DNA of 35,845 bases, from the NCBI GenBank assembly GCA_002049455.2, contig KV919020.1, positions 78,872-114,716 on the forward strand. Reading direction: 5' to 3'. The notes below the pieces were generated by a model, which was not told where the DNA came from, did not search any database, and saw nothing but the letters and a program-made list of their open reading frames with translations. Both the position numbers and the translations under genes were made by a program. This document shows, one piece after another, positions 19,374-30,044 of this stretch. Source of the DNA: Porphyra umbilicalis. Taxonomy: Eukaryota; Rhodophyta; Bangiophyceae; Bangiales; Bangiaceae. The stretch's first letter is position 1, and each line of letters opens with the position of its first letter.

Positions 19374-21267
19374 TCACACTGGGTCGCCGTGCTCGTAGCC
19401 GCGCGGCTGAGGAATGTAGATCTCCTCCTCCACGTCCCCGTTCAGAAAGGCCGTGGCGAAGTCGATCTGCTGCATGGCCAGCCCAGGGCTGGCACAGTAC
19501 GCCAGGAAGACGCGTAGCGTCGTGTAGCGCGCCACAGGCGCCCACACTTCAAAGTAGTCCTGCATGTAGGTCTGTGTGTCGTCCCGCACGACGTACCGCC
19601 CCTTGCGCTTCGTCACTTGGCCGTCGGCGCCACGCTCGCGCTCGCACAGCATGATGGTTTAGTGAGCGTCCTGCCATGGGGGAGCTCCACAAGCTCCCAG
19701 GTGTCATGCGCCCAGAGCGCATCGACTTCGGCCACGATCGCCGCGTCGAACAGGTCCCAGTCGGGCTCGAGGCGCGCCTGGTCCATGCGCATCTTGTACT
19801 GGTTCGCGTCCACCACGACAACCTCGTTCTCCTTGAACACGGTGCGAAAGCCACGTCGTGCCGCCGTGCGCACCGAGAAAAGCTACATGGCTATGCACGG
19901 GAGGATGAGGACGTCATCGAGCCGCAGGGTCGTGGCGCCCTTGGGGCCCATGATTTGCAGCACCGCCATCCCGCGCGTCACCGCGCGGCGTACCGTCCCG
20001 TCTGCAATCGTGACGGAGACCAGATGGGCGTGACGCACGTTCTTCAGGGCAATGGCGTCGCCACACATGTGGTTTGACGCCTCGCTGTCAACGATCCAAT
20101 CGCCGTTCGCTTGACCCATCCCGGCGTCCGTCGCGGGGACACAGGCCAGATTCGCCACTCCGGCGTTGCCCACCTCGTCCGCGTTAGCCTTCGGTGTCGG
20201 TCGCGGCTTGTACTTGTTGCGGCAGTCTCGCTTGAGAAGGCGTTTCTCCTGGCTCTTGTAGCAGGTGTGGTTCTTGAATTGCTCCGTCCGCTCCTCCGGG
20301 CTCATCTTGGCCCGCGTGTGCGTGCGGCCTGTTCGTGCGGAGGCCGCCTCGACAAGCACCACGCCGTCCGTGGCCGCCGCCTTTGCCCCTTTCCGCTTGC
20401 TCTTGGCCCAGTCGAGGGGAACGCGGTCATCGGCCGCCTGCAGGTCCTCGAGCGCCTCCCTCAGGGTCGGGTTGCGGTTGCTCTGCATTACCGCCAGGGT
20501 CAACTCGAAGCGTGTCTACAGGCCCGCGAGCAGCGCGGACAGGAGGTGGTGATCATCGATGTCGATCCCCATCTCCCCTAGCTGCCCCACGAGCTCCCCG
20601 CCCCGGTTTAAGTAGAGTACCGGGGACTCGATGTCCCTCATCGCAATCATGTTCAGTTGCCGGCGGAGCGTATTCGCCCGCGCCGACCTCTTCGGCTTGA
20701 ACTCTGCCACCAGCGCCGCCCACAGGTCCCGCGCGTTTGTGTATCGCCGGAGCTTAAAACCGTGGTGCGGCTTGACACTCATCATGATGACGACGCGCAC
20801 TTTCTCTGCGCGGTCGCGTTGCGCGGCGACCGCCGCCGCGACAGCCTGGTCCGATGCCAGCTCCTCTTGCGCCCGCGCCGCTGCGCGTGCGTCCTCCGCC
20901 ATGACGTCGCCACTGCCGCTGGCAGCCGCGTTCTTCTCGGCCGAAGCCGAGCGCAGCCGCATCTTATGCGGCGTCATCTCGAGGTTCACCTCTGCCTCCT
21001 CAGAGTCCTCGGGCACCACAGGGCGCGGTAGCGCAAGGCGTACTCCACCTCGTGCGACCAGGAGAGATTGTTGGCCACGTCCAACTTGGAGGTGATCCGG
21101 GGAGCAGACTCCCCGCGATCACCCATCGTGTCGATGCGCACGACCTTGGCCGCTGCCGCCGCAACGGGACTCTTGCCGGTCCCCACAAATCCGGCCACGC
21201 GCGATCTTGCCGAGCCGCTCGCCCGAATCAAGTCACGCCGTCGCCGGGCCCGTCGCGCCGAGGTCAC
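19374..21267 (-). pseudogene. Ty1/copia gag-protease-RT remnant, integrase deleted
   Basis: Minus strand, reading from 21267. The Gag start has KLDVANNLSWSHEVEYALRY, then a frameshift near 21015. Gag middle follows, with NARDLWAALVAEF and NTLRRQLNMIAMRDI. TAG at 20518-20516 breaks the frame before RFELTLAVMQ. The zinc knuckle is degraded: C81, then CYKSQEKRLLKRDC instead of CX2CX4HX4C. The protease site reads VDSEAS where copia has DSGAS. TAG at 19885-19883 follows. The usual post-protease segment (RGFRTVFKENEVVVVDAN) then runs straight into the start of the RT region (LEPDWDLFDAAIVAEVDALW), so the whole integrase is missing. After another frameshift near 19650 comes the RT N-terminus (FEVWAPVARYTTLR, QQIDFATAFLNGD). 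Similarity ends at about 19375, before the RT catalytic motif. The plus-strand copia fragment at 7128-8004 covers the other end of the protein but lies in opposite orientation. Confidence 0.87.
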
Positions 21268-22005
21268 CCGGCGCCGTCACGCCCGCGCTGATCTCTGCTT
21301 GCTCCGCCGCCGGGGTCGGCTAGGGGAGGATCCACAACAGCTCGCGGTGGCCCTCAAGGTCCTCCTCCGACTCCTCCGCCCATTGTACCGTACACCCCGG
21401 GTCGCCTGTCTCCTCCGGCAGCCGCCACAGCCAAACCGGACACTCCGAAATGCCAAAGGGGATGCGCAGTAGTGAGCCTGGGCCCATAACCTGTTGCAAA
21501 CCAGGTGCACCACCGTCCCGCAGAGATCGCTCCGCTCGCGGTCTCTCAGGCAGCAAACGGGTCATTGGTCGTCTTTTTCACCCCGGGCCAAGCAAGCCTT
21601 AGTCCGGGCACTTAAGTATCCTCTGGAGGAGGCGCCCGTCGTACGCACTCGGCTCCTCCCCTCGCACGCACGCACAGCTCGCGCGTGTCTCTCGTCCGCC
21701 CGCTCGCTCATGTTCGCGTGCTGGGCACCCCTGCCGTGGGCTCCCCCCCGACAAGGCATTTCCAATGCAAGCACGCCAGCGCCTCCTGTCGTGGCGCAGC
21801 GTGGGCCCACGCACGCTGCCCGACACCCGCGGTTGTCAGTCCTTTCCGGAAGGCTCCCCAGAGGAGGGCCTCCCCCGCCCTCGTCCAGGTGGGTCAGGGG
21901 AGTCGGCCACGTCCGTGTAGCGCCACGTGTGTCCTACGCTTGCGCAGCCGCCGACGGGGGGCGCACTGACCGGGAGCCCCCCATGCTCGCCCGATTCAAC
22001 AGGCT
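21268..22005. other. Gap between copia 5' side and transposase
   Basis: On the minus strand this would be the leader and LTR of the copia remnant. I could not find LTR boundaries, because the other LTR is missing from 19374 leftwards. Minus-strand frames here (such as 21565-21320) have no recognisable domain. Nothing else is seen. Confidence 0.4.
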
Positions 22006-25000
22006 GTGCTGGGGCTGGAGGCTCTGGTTTCACTTGAGCTTGCAAGAGCTCTGCCAGCTGCGCGGTCAAGACGAGCTGGCACTCATCGGAGCGCTCCGAC
22101 TCAGAGAGCTAAGAGAGCCCGCCGTTGTGATTCGCAGAACCATCGACGAGCGGGCCGCAAGCGTCGTCGTCGAGGGGCCTCGGAGACCGGCCCATCTACG
22201 CGTCGCACTGATGGGAATGAGAGCGATACCAATGACTCTGGAGATGGGGCGGGACGCGCCTCTAGCACCAGCGGAGACTCCGACGAGAGAAGTCAGTGGC
22301 AGTCGGAGAGAGCTTTGTGTGAGGATGTCTTTGACCATTATGAGCGCTTTGGCGACGCTGAGCGCGCCGTGCCCGCATTCCCTCTTAATGTCGAAAGAGG
22401 AGGCGGACACAGGACCTCTCCGAGGCTCGAATCCCGACTGTGGCACAACTTTACTCTCGCGTGCTCCTCTGGCGGGGGCGGGGGCATCCCTCAGATAGAG
22501 CTCCGACGCCTGTACCACTACAAATATGAACTGGAGGAGGGTACTGGTGCCACCACAAAGCCCTTCACGGGGGCGTTAAAGACGCAAAACAGCTTTATTG
22601 CCGCAGTACGGCGGTTCACGCGCTCTCTCATATTCCCCTACAATTGGATGAAGATCGTGATGGACGTCGATGGCCGTCAGTACCCCGCCTCTCATCGAGA
22701 CGCTTTTGATACGGCGCAAGAGGAGTTCTCGGCTGTTGATCATGGAGACCTGCGCTGGGGTGAGGATGTTCAGAAGGGGATGGAGGACGACGCGTCTGCC
22801 AGTACCCGACAAGAGCGTTCGACGCTTCTGAAGGGTGTGTGGGACGGCACAATGTGCAAGAACCAACGCAAGCATGTCCGGCGCTCGATGCAGGAGGGTA
22901 CTCTCTTATTGGGGGTACACTTGTACTCCGATGCAATGGTACAGCAAGAGCGGTGCCGTCTCTGCGTACCCATTGCGCATGCGTATTACCAACATCAACA
23001 CCAAGAGGGTGCGCTGGGCGACCGTCGAGTATATTCCACAAGTAGAGGTGAATTTCCTCGAGACCCGAAAGGGTACTGAGGTGCGGTCGGAACTGCTGCA
23101 AAGTATGCTACACCTTGTCTTCAGACAGATGATATAGGCCAGCCATCGAGGTGCACGGCTCAACTTACCAGGAGGTGGCACGATGCGTGTCTCCCCACGC
23201 GTGATTATTTACGTCTGTGACCAGCCAGAAGAACGTGCCGTCATGTGCCGCAAGGCCACTGGCTACCTTTTTCCGTGTACAAGCTGTGTGGTGGACCGTG
23301 ATCATTCCTGCGACAAGAATGGCGATCGTGCCCCTCGTCGCGATGGAAGAGACGGTTTGCGCGCAATTGAACGACGTCAACATGACCAACTTTGGGGGCG
23401 CCGGTGCCAGGCGTCAGGAGTTTGAGCTTCATTACGGCCTCAACAGCACAGGTCCAGCTTTGGAATCCTGGGCCGGACTGAGTAATGGCCCCAAGATGCT
23501 CAACCTTCTTCCTGACTTTGGTCGCCTCCACGTACGTCGGGTCGCGTCCTGCGCGGTACAGTTGCTTTTCGGTCCGTGTTGTGCCTCCCGGAAGGATTGC
23601 ATGGGTCCTCTCGTTCTGGGAATCGACTGACTTGTCCCATTTGTGTCGCGACTGGATTGTTTATGATATCCTGCGGTGGGTATCGGTATGGGTGCTGGTG
23701 TGTGACTTATGTACTGAGTCTCATACATGTGGTGGACGTCAGCATCAACCGAAAAGTTGCAAACCTAGAGCCCTCGTACCTTCGCAAAGTCGCAGCAGCT
23801 ACCAGAAGGACTGCATCTGTAGAAGGAGGAAATCAGGAGCGCTTTGAAACGGTCACGAAAACGGAGCGTGGGATTAAAATGCGCTTCTATCATGCGTCCC
23901 GCCGCCTTGACGTGCCACACATCCACCCAGGGTACGTCTTCGCAGTACATGCGCAGTACCTGCGAGCGGGAGGGACGCAGTTGGAGGGAGGACGCATCCA
24001 GTATCATTGAGGGAATTGGAAGAATCTCTGACGGTCTTCGTCCGGGATTCGTTTTGTGGCGGGGCATACTGTTTGTGTTTTCTTTGGTGCGCCTGTCGCA
24101 GATACTTTGTTCCTGAGTCAACGAAGCAAGCCACACTGACAAGCAGTGAGCACCGCCGTGCCTTGCCTTTCTTGCCTTTCGGCGTCGTCGGCGTCGCGGG
24201 TGCACCAGGGAACGAAGACCAACATCGGGTCCTGACGGTGGCAGTATGTGAACTGGTGACGCTGAGCCATTGCCTGCTCAGTGCGCAGTGTACTGGCGGG
24301 GGTATTTTGTACTCTGAAGCCGTGGTGCTGGCTGGGAAGGAACACGACTGGGATGCTGGCACGTTTCAGGATGTACTCGGACTTGCTCATTCGACGAAGA
24401 TGCATAGGCAATCCGCCTACCTGCTTGAATAGTTTCGTCTGTGGGGAAATCTGCAAGATGGTAAGAGCGCGTACAATGAGGAGTTGCACAAGTTTGTGAA
24501 GGCTGCGTACAAAGCCACTAACCGGAGTCGAGGCCAATTCGTCGAGCAGCTCATCGCCAATAAAGCGGTGTCGAAGCGCCTCAAAGAAGACGAAGAGGAC
24601 GAGGCGCAAGAACTACAAGCGCTCGAGGATGACGCGTCATCTTCTTCGAGCCTGTACGACGCCGACGTGCCACGACGCTCCCGCCAGACCTGCCGGAAAC
24701 GGCGGCTGCCGAGTCGGCGAAAGTACTCCAAGAAGAGAACTCTGGATCACATCGTCAGCAGTCGCTCTGCGCCGGTAATAGCGACTTAACTGCGACGCAG
24801 TGCACAGTTGGACAGCCAGCGCGGCGTACATGTACTTCAGGATTCACTGGAGTGCGACGAGACCACCCCGGTTTGCACCAGTAGCAACCTGTACTATGGT
24901 GACTCATCGGCACCGCGGCGGGGGAGAATATTGCAAACGATCAGGTGCGCGCCCTCTTTCCACGGGGCACCATGGATGGACTGGTTACGGTACAAAGGAA

Positions 25001-25389
25001 CGGACGGGGTACGGAGGGTGGGCGAGGCAGTCGTTGTGCTCAACACCCGAGCACGTGGCTGGTAGCGTCTGGTGGTGCGCCGAGCGAAGAGCGCCGTCGC
25101 TCGCCCCGAGTGTGTGCTCACCGAGCACGGATGTGAGAGGCTGCAGGGGGATGTGGACGTTGACGGTACTGTGTGTCTTGGCGTCATCATAGTGGAGGAC
25201 GTAGTGGGGTGGTTAATTGTAGAGCATGACTGGGACGATCATTGTGAACGCCATGGCGTGTTTGTGATGCCCACGGATGTGCCGCGCACAGAGCGGGAGC
25301 TGAGGGCGACGCGCTTCTTTGTGAATGCTTTCAATCGCAGAGACCATGTGATAGAAGACGAAGAAGAAAAGGAGGAGGATGCGGAGTAG
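22006..25389 (+). pseudogene. Decayed DDE transposase, Plavaka/CACTA-like
   Basis: A ~1,100-residue protein can be followed across frames. Frame 1 to about 22945 has a disordered Arg/Ser/Asp-rich N-terminus, then FPLNVERGG and LSRLYHYKYE-type helical sequence. Then comes HLYSDA (first catalytic Asp expected). Frame 2 has AYPLRMRITNI, EYIPQVEVNF and, after TAG 23135, RVIIYVCDQPEERAV with PCTSCVVDRD. Frame 3 (from about 23345) has ESWAGLSNGP. Further shifts lead to frame 1 from 24007: PFGVVGVAGAPGNEDQHR, GGGILYSEAVVLA, STKMHRQSAY, TAG 24430, GNLQDGKSAYNEELHKFVKAAYKATNR shared in two pieces, TAA 24787, TAG 25063, and an acidic end at TAG 25387-25389. The pattern SDA...AYPL...ITNI...YVCDQPEERAV is what I associate with Plavaka-like transposases. 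Terminal inverted repeats were not found. Confidence 0.6.
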
Positions 25390-25409
25390 GGGGGGGGGGG
25401 GGGGGGGGG
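25389..25409 (+). repeat. 21-base G homopolymer
   Basis: A run of 21 G begins with the last base of the transposase stop codon; GGGGGGG recurs about 25 bases further on. Similar runs are at 27462-27472 (11), 27561-27574 (14) and 29415-29435 (21). They are likely polymorphic and prone to sequencing error, and could form G-quadruplexes. Confidence 0.9.
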
Positions 25410-26450
25410 CAGCTTAGGGGAATGCGGACGGTGGGGGGGCAGCTCCGGAGAATGGGGAGGACGCGTAAAATCCGCGCACTTGTGTTTCTCTGCTGATCAG
25501 TGAAAGACCAACGCTAGCACAATGCGCCACAAAGCATTCCTGCTATGCAGGGCGAAAGTGACATCTATGGATATGAGTAGGGCAGTATCGGAGGCGGAGA
25601 CAGGAGGGACGGGGGACGGGGGCAGGGCGGGGAGAGGCTACGAGACGTCACAGGGGAGGACGAAGACGTTCCAGATTCCACACAGGCGAGTGTGGCTGTG
25701 CGTGCAGCGATCCACGATCTACGCGCCGGTCATCGAGGGCTCGCAGCGCGGATCGCGGAGGTCTACGTACCGCTCAGAGCAGACGGCCAGCCGGTCCAGC
25801 CATGAACGGCTCGAGTTAATCTGTGACCAGGGCGTGACCTGGTCAGTCACCGACGCATTTAATCGTCTCTGGCACCATTTATTGCCACTGGCCAGTGGGG
25901 CTGCATCGAATATTCCAGAATGGCTGTGACGTGCAAGACCCTCCCCGACTTGACCACCATCGGCCAACACCGAGGCAGCACTCTGCCAGGACGAGGGGTG
26001 CGCATGTAGCCCGCGTCTTCGACCCCCTGGGCCTCCACCCGGGGGGGCCAGCACCGATTTTCAGGTCCTGGTACCAAATTGGGCTCCCAGTACGCCCCAG
26101 TACGCCCCAGTATTCCCTAAGTACGGTGGTTCCTTTTCCCAACGATCGAGTCTGTTCTTTAGTGTTCTGATCTTTTGTCAGGATTTTGTCCATGCTGACC
26201 GAAAGTGTGTTTTGCCGTCCTCCCCCCCGGAATTGCGACTCCGTGTAAGAAGAATGCGGGTTCGGGTGCGAAGCGGTCCACAGAGGCAGTTGCAGTTAAT
26301 GAGCTCTGGGAAAACAACGGGCACAACTGCGCTCCATGGGGCGGGGCTATGGACCTACAGCATCCCCAGAAAATGCAGCGAGGCCGACAACCATTTTGTA
26401 CGGTACGCAGCTCTCTCCCATTCCGAGTGCGCAGCAGAACCGGGGGCGGG
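25410..26450. other. No recognisable gene
   Basis: A plus-strand frame at 25522-25929 (135 codons, ATG start) has ordinary composition but no domain I recognise, and is reported only as an open frame. Around 26080-26115 the 10-mer CCCAGTACGC is repeated in tandem. The rest shows no signal. This segment may contain the missing 3' end of the transposon. Confidence 0.35.
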
Positions 26451-26870
26451 AGAGAGCGGCGAGGTTGCCGCCAACGGCGTCACCACCGACACAAGACGTG
26501 GGAGAAAGGTGCAGGAGCAAGTGGAGGAGACCGGACAGGGGGGGGGACAGGAGCGGCGCGGTCGACGCCAACGGCGTGACCGCCGGCGCCAGGGGTGGAT
26601 GGAACCGTCTGAGGGAGCGAGGGAGAAAGGGACGGCGGTGATGTCGTAAAGAACGTTTTTTTCGGCTGACACAGGGCCAGCAGAGTTGGCGGCGGAGGGC
26701 GGACGGGTGGGGGAGAGCGCGGTGCGGTCGCCGCAAAGGCGTGCCCGCCGACGCGAGGTGTGGATGGCATGGAAGAACGAAGTGGCGGCGGGCTGACAGG
26801 GGGGGTGACCGCGCGGCGCGGTTTTCGCCCACGGTGTGACCGCCGACGCGAGGTGACGAAGAAGATCGAC
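26451..26870. repeat. Degenerate minisatellite
   Basis: Four diverged copies of a motif resembling GCGCGGT-GCC-ACGGCGTGACCGCCGACGCGAGGTG start at about 26451, 26552, 26717 and 26812. They are separated by purine-rich linkers such as GGGGAGAG and GTGGATGG. Spacing is irregular (about 95-165 bp), so the array is old or rearranged. Long overlapping frames on both strands here come from the GC-rich repeat. Confidence 0.5.
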
Positions 26871-28034
26871 GAGGAAGGGGGGGAAACCAGGCCGGCGGTG
26901 CAACCACAGGACCGTGTGCTTGCCGCTGCACGGCTTGAGACATTTGGTGGGCTCCGTCAGTGGCCTGCAACGGAAATCAGTTTTCGTGACGAGCGCTGCA
27001 GTGTCCTTCGTACCCCATTCCGATCACATTGACCCAACCCCCATTCGCCCACGTTTGTTCGATGGCACCTCCCTAATGCGTCCTGTTCTAACCACTGTCA
27101 GTAGCGCGCCCATACGGGCCGCCCTTTTCTGGCACGTCCATCCGCCTACCCTCGGAAGGGTGGCCGGCAATGCCCCAGTCCGCTGCGACGCAGAGCGCAG
27201 CGTCGTTGCCCCCTGGTCCGCTCATTTCTCGACGCCCCCCTCCCCTCATGGAGGTCGTGCCTTGCCTTCTTCCCCCCCCTTCCCTTATCTCACGGCTCAC
27301 CAGGCGTCAGGACCCGGGTGTGGCGTTTGGTTCTTCGCGGCGGCGGTGTCTTTGCGGTGTTTGCTTTTCTGTGTGTTGCCCCGTCCGGCCAAGGCGGTAC
27401 GCTTGACGCGGCGGCGTTTGGGTACGAGGGTGAACCGGGAAGTGATACTTGCCGGTCCTGCGGGGGGGGGGGACTGCAGCCGCTCAAATGGAAGCCGATT
27501 CCGAGCATTCGCGACGGGATTCTGGTGGTTGGACAGGGGAGTGATGAGTGTCTGTGGTGCGGGGGGGGGGGGGGCTGCAGCTCCAAGAGCGCCCGAGCCG
27601 CACCTTTTGTGGTGCAGTTTTGGTTTATGCACTGGGACTCTCTCTGACCCCTCTGTTCCCTGCGCCTGCTTACTGTTGATGCTGCTGGCCGACTGAAACC
27701 CAACTGCTTTGTATTCTTACTTTTTTGGTTGTTTTTGTGCGAAACAGGGCAGCCTCGCGCGACCGCGGCTTTGAGCTCCGCCACTCGCCGGAAGGCGAGC
27801 ACGGGGCAGGCAGAGATTGTGGCGCCTGTGGAGGGAGCGTCGACCACTTTAGAGGACGCGGCGTTGGCCGCCGACGCGGCAATGGGTTGGCGGCCGGACG
27901 CACCAAAGATGGCACCTGGTGACCAGCGCATGTACGCTTCTCTAGCGTAGTAAACTTCTTTCTTTTTGTTCCGTTCAACGTGTTGCGCACGCTCAGAAAA
28001 GCGATGACGGGTACATCGTCCGATACGGTTCACT
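26871..28034. other. GC-rich non-coding stretch with G tracts
   Basis: No frame has protein character. The plus-strand frame 26914-27696 and the minus-strand frame 28102-27290 are low-complexity. Two G tracts (27462 and 27561) share a similar right flank (A)CTGCAGC, suggesting a duplicated tract-plus-flank. Nothing else is identified. Confidence 0.35.
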
Positions 28035-28210
28035 ATGGTGCGTTGCACAAAAATGCCCCGACTCGGTCTTTTTGTTCTCGGGCCCGTCGAGTGCACCGCC
28101 ATTTCCTTACGGGAAATGCCGGATCAGAAAAGCTCCACATCCTAAGAACGGGCCAATCAGTATCGCGCATTTGCTACTGCGACCCAACTGGGGTCACCTC
28201 GGATGGAGTT
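28035..28210 (+). repeat. Dispersed copy of the ATGGTGCG..CACAAAA repeat
   Basis: Begins ATGGTGCGTTGCACAAAAA, the same end sequence found at 31135 and, inverted, at 31134 and 32253. It continues with TTCTCGGGCCCGTC.. as in the outer end near 32190-32210. The segment 28099-28138 matches, in reverse complement, 30048-30088 (GTGGAGCTTTT.TGATCCGGC and following). It also holds GGGCCAATCAG like the palindrome arms. It is a rearranged relative of the 30045-32253 repeat. Confidence 0.65.
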
Positions 28211-28370
28211 GAAGACCTGACTCGGATCAAAGGGTGTTCCGCTGCAGCACACTTCACTGTCAGTGGCCAGAGTATCAGCTGTAAACTGTAAGCTGTTCAG
28301 ATGTCAGATCCAGTTTGATGCAGCCCACGAAGGTTGTCTCGTGGAAATAGAGGGCGTCAGCAAGTCAAAT

Positions 28371-28483
28371 ATGGGTCGGACGACGTGGGTCGGTGCCACT
28401 TGTAAGCCACGTGTAGGAAACTACCCACATTTGCAACCCATATATGAGTACCTTGGTGGTTTTACCCACGCCACATAGAGGTC
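28371..28483. repeat. Small foldback repeat, copy 1
   Basis: ATGGGTCGGACGACGTGGGT on the left pairs loosely with CTACCCACATTTGCAACCCAT on the right. A related copy lies at 28968-29055 in the same orientation, with shared TACCCACATTTG.AACCCA and GCCCACGCC-like ends. MITE-like, with no coding capacity. Confidence 0.5.
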
Positions 28484-28967
28484 GAAGACGATAGGTGGCG
28501 ACGTGCACGTGGCACAAGATGTGCTTCCAGCACACCCCTGCTAGTTCCTCACGGCGATTCTGATATCAAATTGCGCGTACCCATCGATCACCAACAGCCC
28601 GCGCCAGTCCGCTCATATTCAACCATCCCTACCATGACCCCACCAGCATCGCTACCCGCCTCCTCCCCCCCTTCGTAGCAAGCGCGCGGCCCGTCAACCC
28701 CTTCCCCCCCCACCTCGAATGCTGTCCCCCCCCTGGCCGGCTGCTTCCATCATCGGCGGAAACTACCAGTGGCCACAGCTTCGTGGAATACCACAACTGG
28801 GATGATGATCGGCAGTGTAGGGCGAAATAGGCGTGGTCGTTGGACAACGCGTGTTGGTCAAAAATGAGGGGGTGGCGGCGTCCAAGTTTCCTCGGTGCCG
28901 TCCTTGCGGGACAGAATAGCTGATTCGCGTAGATCGGTATTATTGGACCTGCCGACACTAAAAATGG

Positions 28968-29055
28968 GTAAGATGTGGGTATGCCAAACGTGGATCGGCG
29001 ACCCATAAATTACCCACATTTGGAACCCACGACCGAGTTGCCCACGCCCTCTAAT
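28968..29055. repeat. Small foldback repeat, copy 2
   Basis: ATGGGTAAGATGTGGGTA is inverted against TTACCCACATTTGGAACCCA around a short centre. It is a direct-orientation relative of 28371-28483, about 600 bp away. Confidence 0.5.
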
Positions 29056-30044
29056 GCATCTGTCAAAGTAGGCTTCGAGAAATGTCAGGTGATCCAGTGC
29101 CATACGAATTAGAAGCCGTCGCCGCGGTCGTGCCCGGCACCCACAGTCGCTTGTCATCAGCGACCGCTGTCGATCGACCGCTAGTCTGACCGCCACTGGC
29201 ATCGTCTCTGCTCGGCCATCGCACTCAACACCCTTTTGCCACCGCCATCCCCACCACTCGCACAATCACCATGATCCCCACTATCCTTACCGCTGGGCGA
29301 CCTCCAAGCCCGGGGACCTGGGGGGCGGCGTGCGCTCTTCTGGCGCGCGCGGTACGCAATCGCACTACTGGCGCCCGACGCCGGACCAAGGCGGCGGAGG
29401 TGGGAGCGGCAGCAGGGGGGGGGGGGGGGGGGGGGAGGGGGACGTGGCAGACGGGGGGGGGTGGGCAGGCTGACTTGGTCGTTGGAGTTCTGGGCGGGGG
29501 CGGTGGGCTTGATGGGAGCGGCGGGGGAGGCGCGGTTGCCGAGGTGGCTGCGCCGGAGAGGCATTACACCCCCGTCAACGACGACGCCGACGACGTCGGC
29601 CTGTCAGACCCAGAGGAGGAGGACGACGGTGGCAAGAGCTTCCTTTCGTGGTTGTAGTGTGCGGCGTCGTCGGGGGGGGGCGGAGGCGAGGGGGGGGAGG
29701 GAGGCGAGGGGGGCGGGAGGCAGGCGGGGCGTGGGGGGGCGGCGAGCGTGGGGGTTTTGGGGACGGAAAGAGGGTAGGTAGGTAGGCGTCGTGGTCGGGC
29801 CGCCAGCGGCGTGGTAGCCGAAAAGGCATCATGTCGTACAGGCATTCGCCAGATCTATGTGCCTGGATCAACGACAGCCACTCAATCGATTCAATGGCAG
29901 CCGCACAATCCGTTAGGGTGCCTCTCAGGCCCTTTCCAGAGTCTCGTTCATTGAGTTTTCTTGATCATCAGGCCAATGAGGAGCCGGCCTCAGTCTCAAC
30001 CTCAATTTCCGGCCGAGTGGGATTTTGCGAATTCCTAACTCCGC
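29056..30044. other. Low-complexity stretch with doubtful ORF
   Basis: An ATG-started plus-strand frame at 29271-29657 (128 codons) crosses the 21-G run and ends in an acidic segment DDADDVGLSDPEEEDD before SFLSWL. The tail looks protein-like, but the frame depends on the exact G count and no family is recognised. Purine-rich G/A repeats follow to about 29790. No other feature is seen. Confidence 0.3.

Noticed and set aside
22418..22432. tRNA B-box-like GGCTCGAATCC
   Set aside because: No matching A box or cloverleaf around it, and it lies inside the transposase reading frame.
26347..27696. Long overlapping frames on both strands
   Set aside because: They are low-complexity products of the minisatellite and G tracts, with no conserved motifs.
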